NCBI RefSeq assembly: GCF_003289945.1
Contig: NZ_QMBP01000004.1
Coordinates: forward strand, 62,001 to 126,000
Source of the DNA: Mesorhizobium hawassense
GTDB taxonomy: Bacteria; Pseudomonadota; Alphaproteobacteria; Rhizobiales; Rhizobiaceae
DNA length: 64,000 bases
Direction of reading: 5' to 3'
Positions 36,242 to 44,641 of this stretch are shown one piece after another (the first letter of the stretch is position 1; every line of letters starts with the position of its first letter). Below the pieces are notes generated by a model. It saw only the letters and a list, made by a program, of their open reading frames with translations. It did no database searches and was not told the DNA's origin. Made by a program: the position numbers and the translations under genes.

Positions 36242-37123
36242 ATGAGCAGCGCCAACGCCGTAGAAATCGCGGCTTCGCCGGAGGCGATAGCCGCGCGCCT
36301 TGCCGCCTCGCGGTATCTGGCCGACGACAGCCTTGCGACCGCGATCTTCCTGGCGATCCGGCTCGGCAAGCCGCTGCTGCTCGAAGGCGCGCCGGGCGTC
36401 GGCAAGACCGAAGCCGCCAAGGCGATCGCCGAGCTGCTTGGCCGCGAGCTGGTGCGCCTGCAATGCTATGAGGGCATAGACGCCGGGCATGCACTCTACG
36501 AGTGGAACTACCAGCGCCAGCTACTCGCCATCCGCCACGCCGGCGAGCACGAGATCGACATCTATGACGACCGCTTCCTGATCGCCCGGCCGTTGCTGCA
36601 GATGCTGCGGGCGCCGGAAGAGCGAGTGCTGCTGGTCGACGAGATCGACCGCTCGGACCATGAATTCGAGGCGCTGCTGCTGGAATTCCTCTCCGACTTC
36701 CAGATCAGCATTCCCGAGCGCGGCACGATCCGCGCGGCAACGCAGCCGATCGTCATCCTGACCTCCAATCGCACCCGCGAATTGGCAGAGGCGCTGCGCC
36801 GGCGCTGCGTCTACCACTGGATCGGCTATCCCGACGCCCAGCGCGAGGCCGAGATCATCATGCTGCGCTCTGGTGACGTCGCCGAGGCGATGGCGCGGGC
36901 AGTCGCGAACGCCGTGCAGGAAATCCGCGCGCGACCTCTGGCCAAGCCACCGGGCATCGCCGAAGCGGTCGAATGGGCGAACGCCGCGACCATCCTCGAA
37001 AAAGGCGGCAGCCCATGGCCGCAAGCCTTCCGCCGCGCCATCGGCGTGCTGATCAAGGACGAGGAGGATCTGTCCGCCATTGTGCCGGAGCTTGGGAGGA
37101 TTGTTGAGGAGGCGTTGGGGTGA
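36242..37123 (+). CDS. MoxR-family AAA ATPase (CoxD-like)
   Basis: AAA+ ATPase of 293 residues. Walker A is GAPGVGKTE (residues 49-57), Walker B VLLVDEIDRSD, sensor 1 ILTSNRTRELAE. MoxR proteins such as CoxD act with a VWA partner to mature metalloenzymes; CoxD is needed to build the Mo-Cu site of CO dehydrogenase. Here it lies 7 bases after the molybdopterin subunit and overlaps the VWA gene by four bases (GTGA), the same arrangement as coxDE. Confidence 0.93.
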   Translation: MSSANAVEIAASPEAIAARLAASRYLADDSLATAIFLAIRLGKPLLLEGAPGVGKTEAAKAIAELLGRELVRLQCYEGIDAGHALYEWNYQRQLLAIRHAGEHEIDIYDDRFLIARPLLQMLRAPEERVLLVDEIDRSDHEFEALLLEFLSDFQISIPERGTIRAATQPIVILTSNRTRELAEALRRRCVYHWIGYPDAQREAEIIMLRSGDVAEAMARAVANAVQEIRARPLAKPPGIAEAVEWANAATILEKGGSPWPQAFRRAIGVLIKDEEDLSAIVPELGRIVEEALG

Positions 37124-38337
37124 GCCGCGACCTCAACAATCCCTTCGCCCCGTTTACGGGGAGAAGGTGCCCCGAAGGGGCGGATGAGGGGTATCGCCAA
37201 CCTTCGATATCGGCGAGCCTGCCGCCCGCCGCCGCGCCCTTCCTCGGCTTCGCCCGCCTGCTACGTCGCCACGCCTTCGCCATCGCCCCCGAACAGATCA
37301 CCGGTTTCATGCAGGCGATCACCCTGCTCGGCCCGCGCTCCATCAACGACATCCGCGAGGCGGCACTCGCCACGCTCGCGCCCTCGCCCGATCGCCGTAG
37401 CGAATTCGAGGCACATTTCCGCGCTTATTTCTATGGCGATGCCAAGCCTTCGATCGAAGGCGAAGAGGACGACGAAACCCGCATCAAGGACGATCGCGGC
37501 ACGCGCGAGGAAGAGGACCCCGCCCGGCGCCAAGAAAAAGGCGGCGAGCTATCGTCCGCGACCGAACAACTGAGCAGCCGCGATTTCCAGCGCGATGCCG
37601 ACGGCCTTGGCCAGTTCCGCCGCAAACTCTCCGCCGCCCTGCCCGTTCGCCGTTCCTTTCGCACCGCGCGCACCCGCTCGCACGGCACGCTCGACCTCAG
37701 GCGCTCGCTCAGCGAAATCGTCAGCGCCGACGGCGATATTCCCTCGCCGTTGCTGCGTCGTCGGGAGGCCGTGCCGAGAAAGCTGCTCCTGCTCATCGAT
37801 GTCTCCGGCTCGATGAAGCTGCACACGGCCGACTATCTCAAGCTGGCCCACGCGGCCGTGCAAGGCGCCGACCGTGCCGAAGTCTTTACCTTCGGCACGC
37901 GGCTCACCCGCATCACCTCGGCGCTGCGCATCCGCGACCGCGAGCAGGCGCTTGCCCGCGCCGCGGCGCTCGTCGACGATTGGGACGGCGGCACCCGCAT
38001 GGGACCTACGCTGCTCGCCTTTCTCTCGGTGCCACATTTTTCCGCCTTCGCGCGCGGCGCCTGTCTCGTCATGCTGTCGGACGCGCTGGAACGCGGCGAC
38101 CATGCCGACCTCGAAACCGCGATGCGCCGCCTCAGCGCCCGCGCCTCCCGTCTGTCGCTGGCGACGCCGCTCGCAGGCGATCCGCGCTTTCGGCCAGCGA
38201 CGTCAGCGTTGCGTGCCATTCTGCCGGTCCTCGACGACCTGGTCGACGGCTCATCGCTGAAGGGCCTCACCGATTTCATCCTGTCGCTCGGCCGCCATGC
38301 GCCCGCGGCCGATTCCATCTGGAAAAGGGTATCGTGA
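37120..38337 (+). CDS. CoxE-like VWA-domain protein
   Basis: Protein of 405 residues, the partner of the MoxR ATPase. The C-terminal half is a von Willebrand A domain with MIDAS motif DVSGS (Asp227, Ser229, Ser231) and later GGTRMGPTL and MLSDALERGD. The middle (about 130-185) is highly charged. The GTG start overlaps the MoxR stop. Residues about 7-25 (PFAPFTGRRCPEGADEG) are encoded by a two-hairpin repeat, so the N-terminus carries a repeat-derived insertion; no ATG occurs downstream until about residue 67. Function in hydroxylase maturation is inferred from context and family. Confidence 0.9.
   Translation: MSRDLNNPFAPFTGRRCPEGADEGYRQPSISASLPPAAAPFLGFARLLRRHAFAIAPEQITGFMQAITLLGPRSINDIREAALATLAPSPDRRSEFEAHFRAYFYGDAKPSIEGEEDDETRIKDDRGTREEEDPARRQEKGGELSSATEQLSSRDFQRDADGLGQFRRKLSAALPVRRSFRTARTRSHGTLDLRRSLSEIVSADGDIPSPLLRRREAVPRKLLLLIDVSGSMKLHTADYLKLAHAAVQGADRAEVFTFGTRLTRITSALRIRDREQALARAAALVDDWDGGTRMGPTLLAFLSVPHFSAFARGACLVMLSDALERGDHADLETAMRRLSARASRLSLATPLAGDPRFRPATSALRAILPVLDDLVDGSSLKGLTDFILSLGRHAPAADSIWKRVS
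37140..37194. repeat. Two-hairpin repeat element, copy C (inside the VWA reading frame)
   Basis: The first hairpin is CCCCGT-TT-ACGGGG (37148-37161), extended to about 12 bp with one mismatch. The second is GCCCC-GAA-GGGGC (37169-37181). It ends GGATGAGGGG. Same subfamily as copy A at 6012, but translated. Confidence 0.85.
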
Positions 38338-39224
38338 TGCAGAAAGCCATCGACGCGCATTTCCACATCTGGCGCCAGCAGGATCAGCCCTGGCTCGTCG
38401 GGCCGATGGTGCCGCGCATCTTCGGCCCCTACGAGCCGATCCGCCGCGACTATCCGATCACGGAATTCCTCGATGACCAGAAAGGCTCAGGCGTCGAGAA
38501 GGCCGTCTACGTGCAGACCAACTGGGCCAAGGAGGATTTCGAGAAGGAGGTCGCCTTCCTGCAGAAGACGGCGGAAGAAACCGGCTGGCCGCACGCCATC
38601 GTCGGCTATGCCGACATGACGCTCGACGACGTCCGCCCGCAGATCGACCGGCTGACGAAATACAAGCTGCTGCGCGGCGTGCGCATGCAACTCCACTGGC
38701 ACGAGACGCCCGCCTTCCGCTTCGCCGCCTCGGCCGACCAGGTGATCGATCCGAAGGTCCGGAAGAACGTGGCGTGGCTGAAGGATTATGGCCTCTCCTT
38801 CGACCTCCAGCTCTTCCCCGCGCAGATGAAGGACGGGCTGACGCTGGTCGGCGAAAACCCGGAGACGAATTTCATCCTCACCCATGCCGGCATGCTGACC
38901 GGCATGGAGCCGGAAACCACCGATGCCTGGAAGGCCGGCCTGCGCACGCTGGCGGCAGCGCCCAATTTCTACGCCAAGCTGTCGGGGCTCGGCACTTTCG
39001 TCCACCGCAACGACCCGGAACTCATCGCCTACATCGTCGACACCGCGATCGAAATCCTCGGCAGCAACCGCCTGATGTTCGGTTCGAACTTCCCGATCGA
39101 AAAACTCTGGACCAGCCACGCCGAACTGATCAAGGCGCATCGCGCGGCGGTGGCGAAGCATGGCGTGAAGGCCGAGGCGGACATCTTCTGGAATACGGCG
39201 CAGAAGGTATACCGACCGGTATAA
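38337..39224 (+). CDS. Amidohydrolase-family TIM-barrel hydrolase (COG3618, lactonase-like)
   Basis: Cytoplasmic metal-dependent hydrolase of 295 residues. It starts MQKAIDAHFHIWRQQDQPWL (HxH metal motif), with GVRMQLHWHE, FILTHAGMLTG and MFGSNFPIEKLW near the C-terminus. The group includes L-fuconolactonase and 2-pyrone-4,6-dicarboxylate hydrolase. The ATG overlaps the VWA stop (TGATG), so it belongs to the molybdo-hydroxylase operon. A likely role is opening a lactone or ring made downstream of the hydroxylase; this is inferred. Confidence 0.85.
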   Translation: MQKAIDAHFHIWRQQDQPWLVGPMVPRIFGPYEPIRRDYPITEFLDDQKGSGVEKAVYVQTNWAKEDFEKEVAFLQKTAEETGWPHAIVGYADMTLDDVRPQIDRLTKYKLLRGVRMQLHWHETPAFRFAASADQVIDPKVRKNVAWLKDYGLSFDLQLFPAQMKDGLTLVGENPETNFILTHAGMLTGMEPETTDAWKAGLRTLAAAPNFYAKLSGLGTFVHRNDPELIAYIVDTAIEILGSNRLMFGSNFPIEKLWTSHAELIKAHRAAVAKHGVKAEADIFWNTAQKVYRPV

Positions 39225-39228
39225 GCGC

Positions 39229-39636
39229 TCACTTCACCTCGAATTGCGGATCGACCGGTATCTGCATCGCCGTCACCAGATGATTGGTCTGGCCTGCAAG
39301 CCCGATGATCGAAACAAGCTCCCCATGCTGCGCGTCGGTCATGCCCTTGGCGCGTGCCGCGGCGGTGTGCGAGTGGACGCAGTAGGAACAGCCATTGGCG
39401 GTCGAGACCGCGATATAGATCATTTCCTTGGTCAGCGGATCGATGGCGCTGTCGGCGACCATCACCGCCTTGAGCTGCTCCCACACCCGCGTCAACGATG
39501 CCGGGTCGTTGGCCAGCCCGCGCCAGAAATTGTTGACGAAGTCGGATTTCCGCGTCGCGCGGATATCGTCGAACACCGCCTTCACCGCCGGGATTTTTTC
39601 GACCTCCGCATCGCTGAGCAGTTTTGTGGTGGCCAT
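39229..39636 (-). CDS. Carboxymuconolactone decarboxylase/AhpD-family protein
   Basis: Small cytoplasmic protein of 135 residues. The AhpD-like redox motif is NGCSYCVHSHTAAARAKG (CxxC-x-x-H), typical of the family's peroxidase-related members. GAAAGGAAGACACC precedes the ATG. It converges on the hydrolase gene with only four bases between stop codons. It may protect against peroxide formed by the nearby oxidase-type enzymes, but substrate and partner are unknown. Confidence 0.88.
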   Translation of the reverse strand: MATTKLLSDAEVEKIPAVKAVFDDIRATRKSDFVNNFWRGLANDPASLTRVWEQLKAVMVADSAIDPLTKEMIYIAVSTANGCSYCVHSHTAAARAKGMTDAQHGELVSIIGLAGQTNHLVTAMQIPVDPQFEVK

Positions 39637-39756
39637 GGTGTCTTCCTTTCAGTCTTCTTTGATGCCAGAGGATTGAATCGGATGCTCAATAGCCTCCGGC
39701 AATCCATTCACTTGATTGCCACTTTCGCGTTTCTGCGTATTAGGCGTCGCCGCCAG
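39637..39756. other. Short intergenic stretch upstream of the AhpD-like gene
   Basis: The promoter of the AhpD-like gene should lie here. I see no clear -35/-10 pair, operator or RNA gene. It runs directly into the mosaic repeat at 39757. Confidence 0.3.
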
Positions 39757-39896
39757 GGTGTGTCGAGATTCAGGTCAGGCCTTGTCGAAAATGGCGGATT
39801 CCGAGAACCGGAGCGGAGCGTACTTTTCGTACGTGAGCACCGGAACCGCAGGAAGCCGCCGTTTGCAGACAGGTCTCACCTGAATATCGGCACACC
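39757..39896. repeat. RIME-like palindromic mosaic element, 140 bp
   Basis: The ends are 19-base terminal inverted repeats with 17 matches (39757-39775 and 39878-39896). Inside lies a hairpin CGTAC-TTTTC-GTACG (39819-39833) flanked by CCGG. Size and plan resemble rhizobial intergenic mosaic elements (RIMEs). It abuts the stop codon of the importer ATPase (39897) and may serve as its terminator. Confidence 0.75.
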
Positions 39897-41393
39897 CTAA
39901 TGCACCGCCGCGTACATGATCTTCTCCTCCGTCGCCTCCGCCGGCGAGAACTCCTCGACGATGCGGCCCTGCCGGCAGACGAGGATGCGGTCGGACAGGT
40001 TCATGATCTCCGGCAGGTAGGACGAGATCACGACCACGGCGAGACCCTCGTCGGCCAGCCGGTTGATGATCTGGTGGATCTCGGCGATGGCGCCGACATC
40101 GACGCCGCGCGTCGGCTCGTCGAAGATGACGATGCGCGGCTGCTGCACCAGCCCCTTGCCGATCACCACCTTCTGCTGATTGCCGCCGGAGAGCTCGACC
40201 ACGCGGGCATTGTCGTTGATCGCCTTGATGTTGAGCGTCTTCGTCCATTCGGCCGAAAGCTGCCGCATCTCCTGCTGATTGATCACCCACGCCTTCTCGC
40301 GACCGGCGGCAAGCAGCCCGCCGAACAGGTTTTCGGCAATGCCCATCGTCTCGAAAATGCCTTCGCTCTTGCGGTCCTCGGTGACGTAGACGATGCCGTC
40401 GGCGACCGCCTCACTCGGCACGAGATAGCGCACCGGCTTGTCGTCCAATTCGATCGCGCCGCCGCGCAAAAAGTCGCGCTTGTAGATGCCCGAGACGATC
40501 TTGAACGTCTCGGTGCGGCCGGACCCGATCAGCCCGAAGACACCGGTGATCTGGCCCTCGAAGATCGAGAAGGAATTGTTGCGCACGATGTTGCTCATCG
40601 AGATGTCCTGCACCGAGAGCACTTTCTTGCCCGCCTTGCGCAATTTCGCCTCGTCGCGCTGGCGGTAGATCTGCCCGGACAGCGAACGGCCGACCATCGC
40701 GGCGACGATCTTGTCACGGTCGAAAGCCGACGTGTCGTCGGTGATCACCAGCTCGCCATCGCGTAAAATGGTGATGCGGTCGGCGATCATCAGCGCTTCT
40801 TCCAGCGCATGGCTGATGAAGACGATCGAGACGCCCCTCGCCTTCAACCGGCGGATCAGCGCGAAGAAGTGGCGCTTCTCCTCCGGCGTCAGCGAAGCCG
40901 TCGGCTCGTCGAAGATGATGATCTCGGCATTGTGGTGGACGGCGCGCGCGATCTCGACCATCTGCCGCTTGGCGGCGCCAAGCGTGGCCACCATTGCGTT
41001 GGGATCGACCGGGAAGTTCAGCGACTGCAGGAATTGCTGCGCCGAGATGTAGGTGCCGCGCAGCCGGTTGAGGAATTTCTCGGTGCCGAGATAGAGGTTC
41101 TGCGCCACCGTCATCGACGGCACCAGGCTGGTCTCCTGGAACACCATGGCGATGCCGGCTTCAAGCGCTGCATGCGGCGAGGCATAAGCGGTTTCGACGC
41201 CTTTGTGAAACATCTTGCCGGAGGTTGCGTCAACGACGCCGGCGATGATCTTGGTCAGCGTCGACTTGCCGGCGCCGTTCTCGCCGAGCAGCGCGTGGAC
41301 CTCGCCCTTGCGCAATTCGAAGCTGACATTTTTGACCGCCGGCACACCGCGATAATTCTTGGTGACGTTTTCCAGACGCACGATCGGTTCCAT
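39897..41393 (-). CDS. Sugar ABC transporter ATP-binding protein, two-domain CUT2 type
   Basis: ATPase of 498 residues. The first domain has Walker A GENGAGKST, Walker B IIIFDEPTAS and a non-classical signature (LGAAKRQMVEIARAV). The second has a degenerate Walker A (GLIGSGRTETF, Arg for Lys), an intact signature LSGGNQQKVVIGKGL and IVIFDEPTRGVDVG. This pattern is usual for CUT2. Last gene of an operon that also holds two permeases, a binding protein and two beta-propeller domains. The start abuts the propeller gene stop. Confidence 0.93.
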   Translation of the reverse strand: MEPIVRLENVTKNYRGVPAVKNVSFELRKGEVHALLGENGAGKSTLTKIIAGVVDATSGKMFHKGVETAYASPHAALEAGIAMVFQETSLVPSMTVAQNLYLGTEKFLNRLRGTYISAQQFLQSLNFPVDPNAMVATLGAAKRQMVEIARAVHHNAEIIIFDEPTASLTPEEKRHFFALIRRLKARGVSIVFISHALEEALMIADRITILRDGELVITDDTSAFDRDKIVAAMVGRSLSGQIYRQRDEAKLRKAGKKVLSVQDISMSNIVRNNSFSIFEGQITGVFGLIGSGRTETFKIVSGIYKRDFLRGGAIELDDKPVRYLVPSEAVADGIVYVTEDRKSEGIFETMGIAENLFGGLLAAGREKAWVINQQEMRQLSAEWTKTLNIKAINDNARVVELSGGNQQKVVIGKGLVQQPRIVIFDEPTRGVDVGAIAEIHQIINRLADEGLAVVVISSYLPEIMNLSDRILVCRQGRIVEEFSPAEATEEKIMYAAVH

Positions 41394-42439
41394 CAGAAAC
41401 CTCCCGTACCGATTGCCAGCACGCAGCCGCCGCCCTTGGAAGCGATGAACAGGCGATCATCCCGCTCCGTCACGCTGCAGATGCCGTGGCACGTGCCGTT
41501 GGCGCGGCTGTGCAGGCTAAACTGCGGCTGCATGTCCCGGTCCAGCTTCACGACGAGCCCGTAGGAGCGGCTGGGTGACCACGGCTTGTGGATGCCCATG
41601 GTGCGGATGCCTCCGCATTGAAGCGGCTCGAGGAAGCTGCGGTTGGAGGCCAGCGCTGGCGCGATCCAGTAGGCCTGCGGCACCTGCTCGATCATATCCT
41701 GGCGATAATGCATTTCCTGCAGCACGAATTCGATCAGCCGGTTGCGCGGCGCAAAGAGCGTCAGCCACGCCCCGCCATCGCCAGCCGGCGACAAGCGCGA
41801 CGGATAGCCGGGCAGATGCGTCAGTACGGTCGAACGGGTCCCGTTCGAGCCGTCGAAGCGGACAAGCTGGTGGCGCCAGCTTTCGCTCACCAGCACATCA
41901 CTGCCCATCGGGTGAAGCCCATAGGGAAAGGCGATATCGCCGGCAGTCTTCTGGAAGCCAATCCCCCCAGGCCCACATCGCCACAGCGAGCCGGACGCGC
42001 CTTTCTTCATCAGGTCAGCCGCCCATTGCGACGGCGCATGCTCGGCGGATCCATTGGCCAGCCACAGCATGCCGTCATCCGCATAGGCAAGCGCTGTGAT
42101 GCAGCGCACTTCGGCAGGTAACGAGACTTCCCTGCCGGCCATCAGCAACTTGCCGCTTTCCAGTCCAACAGTCAGGTCGCCCTGCGGCGACAACGCCAGC
42201 GCGGCGACGGGGGACTGAAAGGTCTCGACCAGGACCGGTTCGGAGCCGGCCGCAATCGCAAGGACGGCATTGCCGCTAGAGACGAGCAGCCGGCCGTCGG
42301 CGGTCAACAGATTGTCCGGTTCGGCCACTTCGGCGAAGGCCGGCAAGTCGTCCAGCCTTGTGTTCGGGCGGAACGCGCCGTCGAGCGGCGGGATGGTGAC
42401 CTTGCCGCGAAAGACATCCAGGATTGGATCGAGGATCAT
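41393..42439 (-). CDS. Six-bladed beta-propeller protein, SMP-30/strictosidine-synthase-like
   Basis: Protein of 348 residues without a signal peptide, so probably cytoplasmic. Repeated strand-turn units (LAYADDGMLWLANGS, LHPMGSDVLVSESWRHQLVR, HLPGYPSRLSPAGDGGAWLT) match the strictosidine-synthase-like/SMP-30 propellers, many of which are lactonases. The metal-ligand pattern is weaker than in the neighbouring fusion protein; the PDN motif is PSR here. The ATG overlaps the stop of the fusion gene by four bases. A second, perhaps non-catalytic or substrate-specific, lactonase for the same import pathway is a reasonable guess. Confidence 0.75.
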   Translation of the reverse strand: MILDPILDVFRGKVTIPPLDGAFRPNTRLDDLPAFAEVAEPDNLLTADGRLLVSSGNAVLAIAAGSEPVLVETFQSPVAALALSPQGDLTVGLESGKLLMAGREVSLPAEVRCITALAYADDGMLWLANGSAEHAPSQWAADLMKKGASGSLWRCGPGGIGFQKTAGDIAFPYGLHPMGSDVLVSESWRHQLVRFDGSNGTRSTVLTHLPGYPSRLSPAGDGGAWLTLFAPRNRLIEFVLQEMHYRQDMIEQVPQAYWIAPALASNRSFLEPLQCGGIRTMGIHKPWSPSRSYGLVVKLDRDMQPQFSLHSRANGTCHGICSVTERDDRLFIASKGGGCVLAIGTGGF

Positions 42440-44559
42440 GGTTTGCCTCCCCAATAGGAAGCGGGACTGGTCCAGTTCGGGTCGGCGCCGGCGATCTTGT
42501 AGCGCCCAATGCGGTTGTTGAGGATACCGCCGACGAACAGATAACCCTTGTGCTCGCGCATCGACGTGACCATCGGATGCGCGTTGCCCGAAAGGTCGCC
42601 GAGCGTCTCGACGATGCCGCCCTTCTCGTTGAATTTGACGACGCCGCCGGTGTTGATGTTGGGAAACAGCCATTCGTCCTGCGGCAGGCGCCGCGTCATG
42701 CGCTTGCGCATATCGGGGTGGCGCAGCGACAAGTCGAAGCTCGGCGTGCGCATGCCGAGCCAGGCCATCCAGTAATTGCCATCCGACGCGCGGTTGATGT
42801 TGTCGGGATAGCCCGGCATGTCGCGGATGACGCATTCGGCCGTGCCCGCCTTCGGCCCTTCCAGCCAGTAGCGGTGCACGCGGCAGGCCCAGCTCTCGGC
42901 GAAGAACAGCGACTTGCCGTCATGCGCCATGCAGACGCCGTTGGTGTAGCGGTAGCCGTCGAGCAGCGTATTCGTCGATCCGTCCTTCGGGTCGTAGACC
43001 AAAAGGCGGCCGGTGGCGCGGTTCTCGATCGAGTCCAGCGCCCAGTCATGCGCGTCATAACGCTTCGTGGAATCCGTGAAATAGATGCGGCCGTCGGGCG
43101 CGATGTCGCAATCGTTGGGATCGCGCAGCCGCGCATCGTCGACGATCGACGTCCACGACCGCGCCGTCTCCGCCGACAGCCGCTTCACGTCGCGCTCCGG
43201 CGAGACGGAATAGAGCCCCATCGCGCCGACGCAGCTGATCAGATTGCCAGCCTTGTCGAAGGCGAGCCCCAGCGGAAAGCCGCCGATATGGGCAAACACC
43301 TCGGAGCGCTTGTAGTCAGGCGCGAAGAAGCGGACGATCTCGCCATGGCGGGTGCCGCAATAGAGGTGATCGTCGCGGTCGAGGATGACGTCTTCCGGCC
43401 CCTCCAGCTCGCCGAGCCCGATATGGTCGGCTCCCGACAAGCGGTTGTCGAGCTCGTAAGGCGTGGCGGAACCTGGCGCGGCCGACTGTGTCTCGCCCAT
43501 CTTGAGATAGACCGGCGCGACATAGACCTCGTTCAGCACCTTGTGGCGGTTTTTCAGCCAGCGGATATCGACGGTGACGGCCACGGCCAGCATGATGCCG
43601 AGCACCATCTGGTTGGTGCCGGTGCCGTAGCCCAGCCGGATGAGGCCGTTGGTCATGGTGAGCACGATGATGGCGCCCATCAGGCCCTTGACCACCGAGC
43701 CACGACCGCCGCCCAGGCTGACGCCGCCGACCACCGCCGCCGTCAGCGCCATGATTTCCAGATTGAGGCCGGTGCCCGGCCCGGCACCGCTCAAGCGGCA
43801 AGCGATGAGGAAGCCGCCGATCGAGGCGCAGAAGCCCGAAAAGACATAGGTCATGAACACGGTGCGGCGCACGCGGAGCCCGGCATTGTGCGCCGAGCGC
43901 CGCGAGCCGCCGACCGCCAGCACATGCCAGCCCGGCCGCGATCGCGTCAGTGCGACATGCGTGACGATGGCCAGGATAATGGCCAGCCAGACCGAGACCG
44001 ACAGACCCCAGAACGTGCCGTCGCCGATGAAGTCGAGCACATCGGAGGAAGCCTGCGAAAGTTGCACGTCGGCGGCATAGGTGGTGACGAGGATATCGAA
44101 CAGCGCTCGCCCGAAGATGAAGGTGACCAGCGTGGTGAGGAAGGCGCGCAGCCGCAGATACCCGACGAGGTAACCGTTGATGGCGCCGAAGACGAGCCCC
44201 GTGCAAAGCGCGGCGGCCAGCGCCAGCCATATCGACTGTTCGAGGATGAAGAAGACGTAGACGGCCGAGAAGCAGGACAGCGCGAAGATCGAGCCGACCG
44301 AAAGATCGATGCCGCCGCCCAGCATCACCACGGTCATGCCGATGACGACCAGCGAGAACTCGCCAAGCTGGCGTGTCGATTCCTGCAGCGATGTCAGCTT
44401 GAAGAAGCCCGGAATGATCGAGCCGAACACACCAAGCGTCGCCATCAGCGCCAGGAAGGGAATAGCGTTGTCGGTCCAGCGTTTGGTCAGAATCTCGCCG
44501 ACCAGATGATCGGGCACGAGATTGTAGCGCCAGGCCTGGAGGCGTTCACGGAAGGTCAT
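42436..44559 (-). CDS. ABC sugar permease fused to a paraoxonase/SMP-30-like beta-propeller
   Basis: A 707-residue two-part protein. Residues 1-340 are a CUT2 permease with LGGGIDLSVGSIFALSCFSA (81-100) and VGGVSLGGGRGSVVKG. After a linker (340-380) comes a propeller (385-707) close to APMAP/strictosidine-synthase-like and paraoxonase enzymes. All five paraoxonase-type calcium ligands have counterparts: Glu389 (GPEDV), Asn482 (DPNDCD), Asn540 (YTNGV), Asp586 and Asn587 (GYPDNI). CUT2 permeases end in the cytoplasm, so the enzyme should face inward and could open a lactone as it enters. No frameshift or internal start explains the join. Confidence 0.9.
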   Translation of the reverse strand: MTFRERLQAWRYNLVPDHLVGEILTKRWTDNAIPFLALMATLGVFGSIIPGFFKLTSLQESTRQLGEFSLVVIGMTVVMLGGGIDLSVGSIFALSCFSAVYVFFILEQSIWLALAAALCTGLVFGAINGYLVGYLRLRAFLTTLVTFIFGRALFDILVTTYAADVQLSQASSDVLDFIGDGTFWGLSVSVWLAIILAIVTHVALTRSRPGWHVLAVGGSRRSAHNAGLRVRRTVFMTYVFSGFCASIGGFLIACRLSGAGPGTGLNLEIMALTAAVVGGVSLGGGRGSVVKGLMGAIIVLTMTNGLIRLGYGTGTNQMVLGIMLAVAVTVDIRWLKNRHKVLNEVYVAPVYLKMGETQSAAPGSATPYELDNRLSGADHIGLGELEGPEDVILDRDDHLYCGTRHGEIVRFFAPDYKRSEVFAHIGGFPLGLAFDKAGNLISCVGAMGLYSVSPERDVKRLSAETARSWTSIVDDARLRDPNDCDIAPDGRIYFTDSTKRYDAHDWALDSIENRATGRLLVYDPKDGSTNTLLDGYRYTNGVCMAHDGKSLFFAESWACRVHRYWLEGPKAGTAECVIRDMPGYPDNINRASDGNYWMAWLGMRTPSFDLSLRHPDMRKRMTRRLPQDEWLFPNINTGGVVKFNEKGGIVETLGDLSGNAHPMVTSMREHKGYLFVGGILNNRIGRYKIAGADPNWTSPASYWGGKP

Positions 44560-44588
44560 CGGCAGCTGCTGTCATTCAAAACGGGAAA

Positions 44589-44615
44589 GAAGTGGCCGAG
44601 CGAGCCGGCCACTTC
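44589..44615 (-). terminator. Intercistronic hairpin after the binding-protein gene
   Basis: GAAGTGGCCG and CGGCCACTTC form a perfect 10-bp stem with a 7-base loop, between the binding-protein stop (44642) and the fusion-permease start (44559). On the minus strand it is followed by a moderately T-rich CTTTCCCGTTTTG. Likely an attenuator that raises binding-protein output. Confidence 0.65.
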
Positions 44616-44641
44616 GTGGATGCCTTTTTCGAAGGCGCGAC

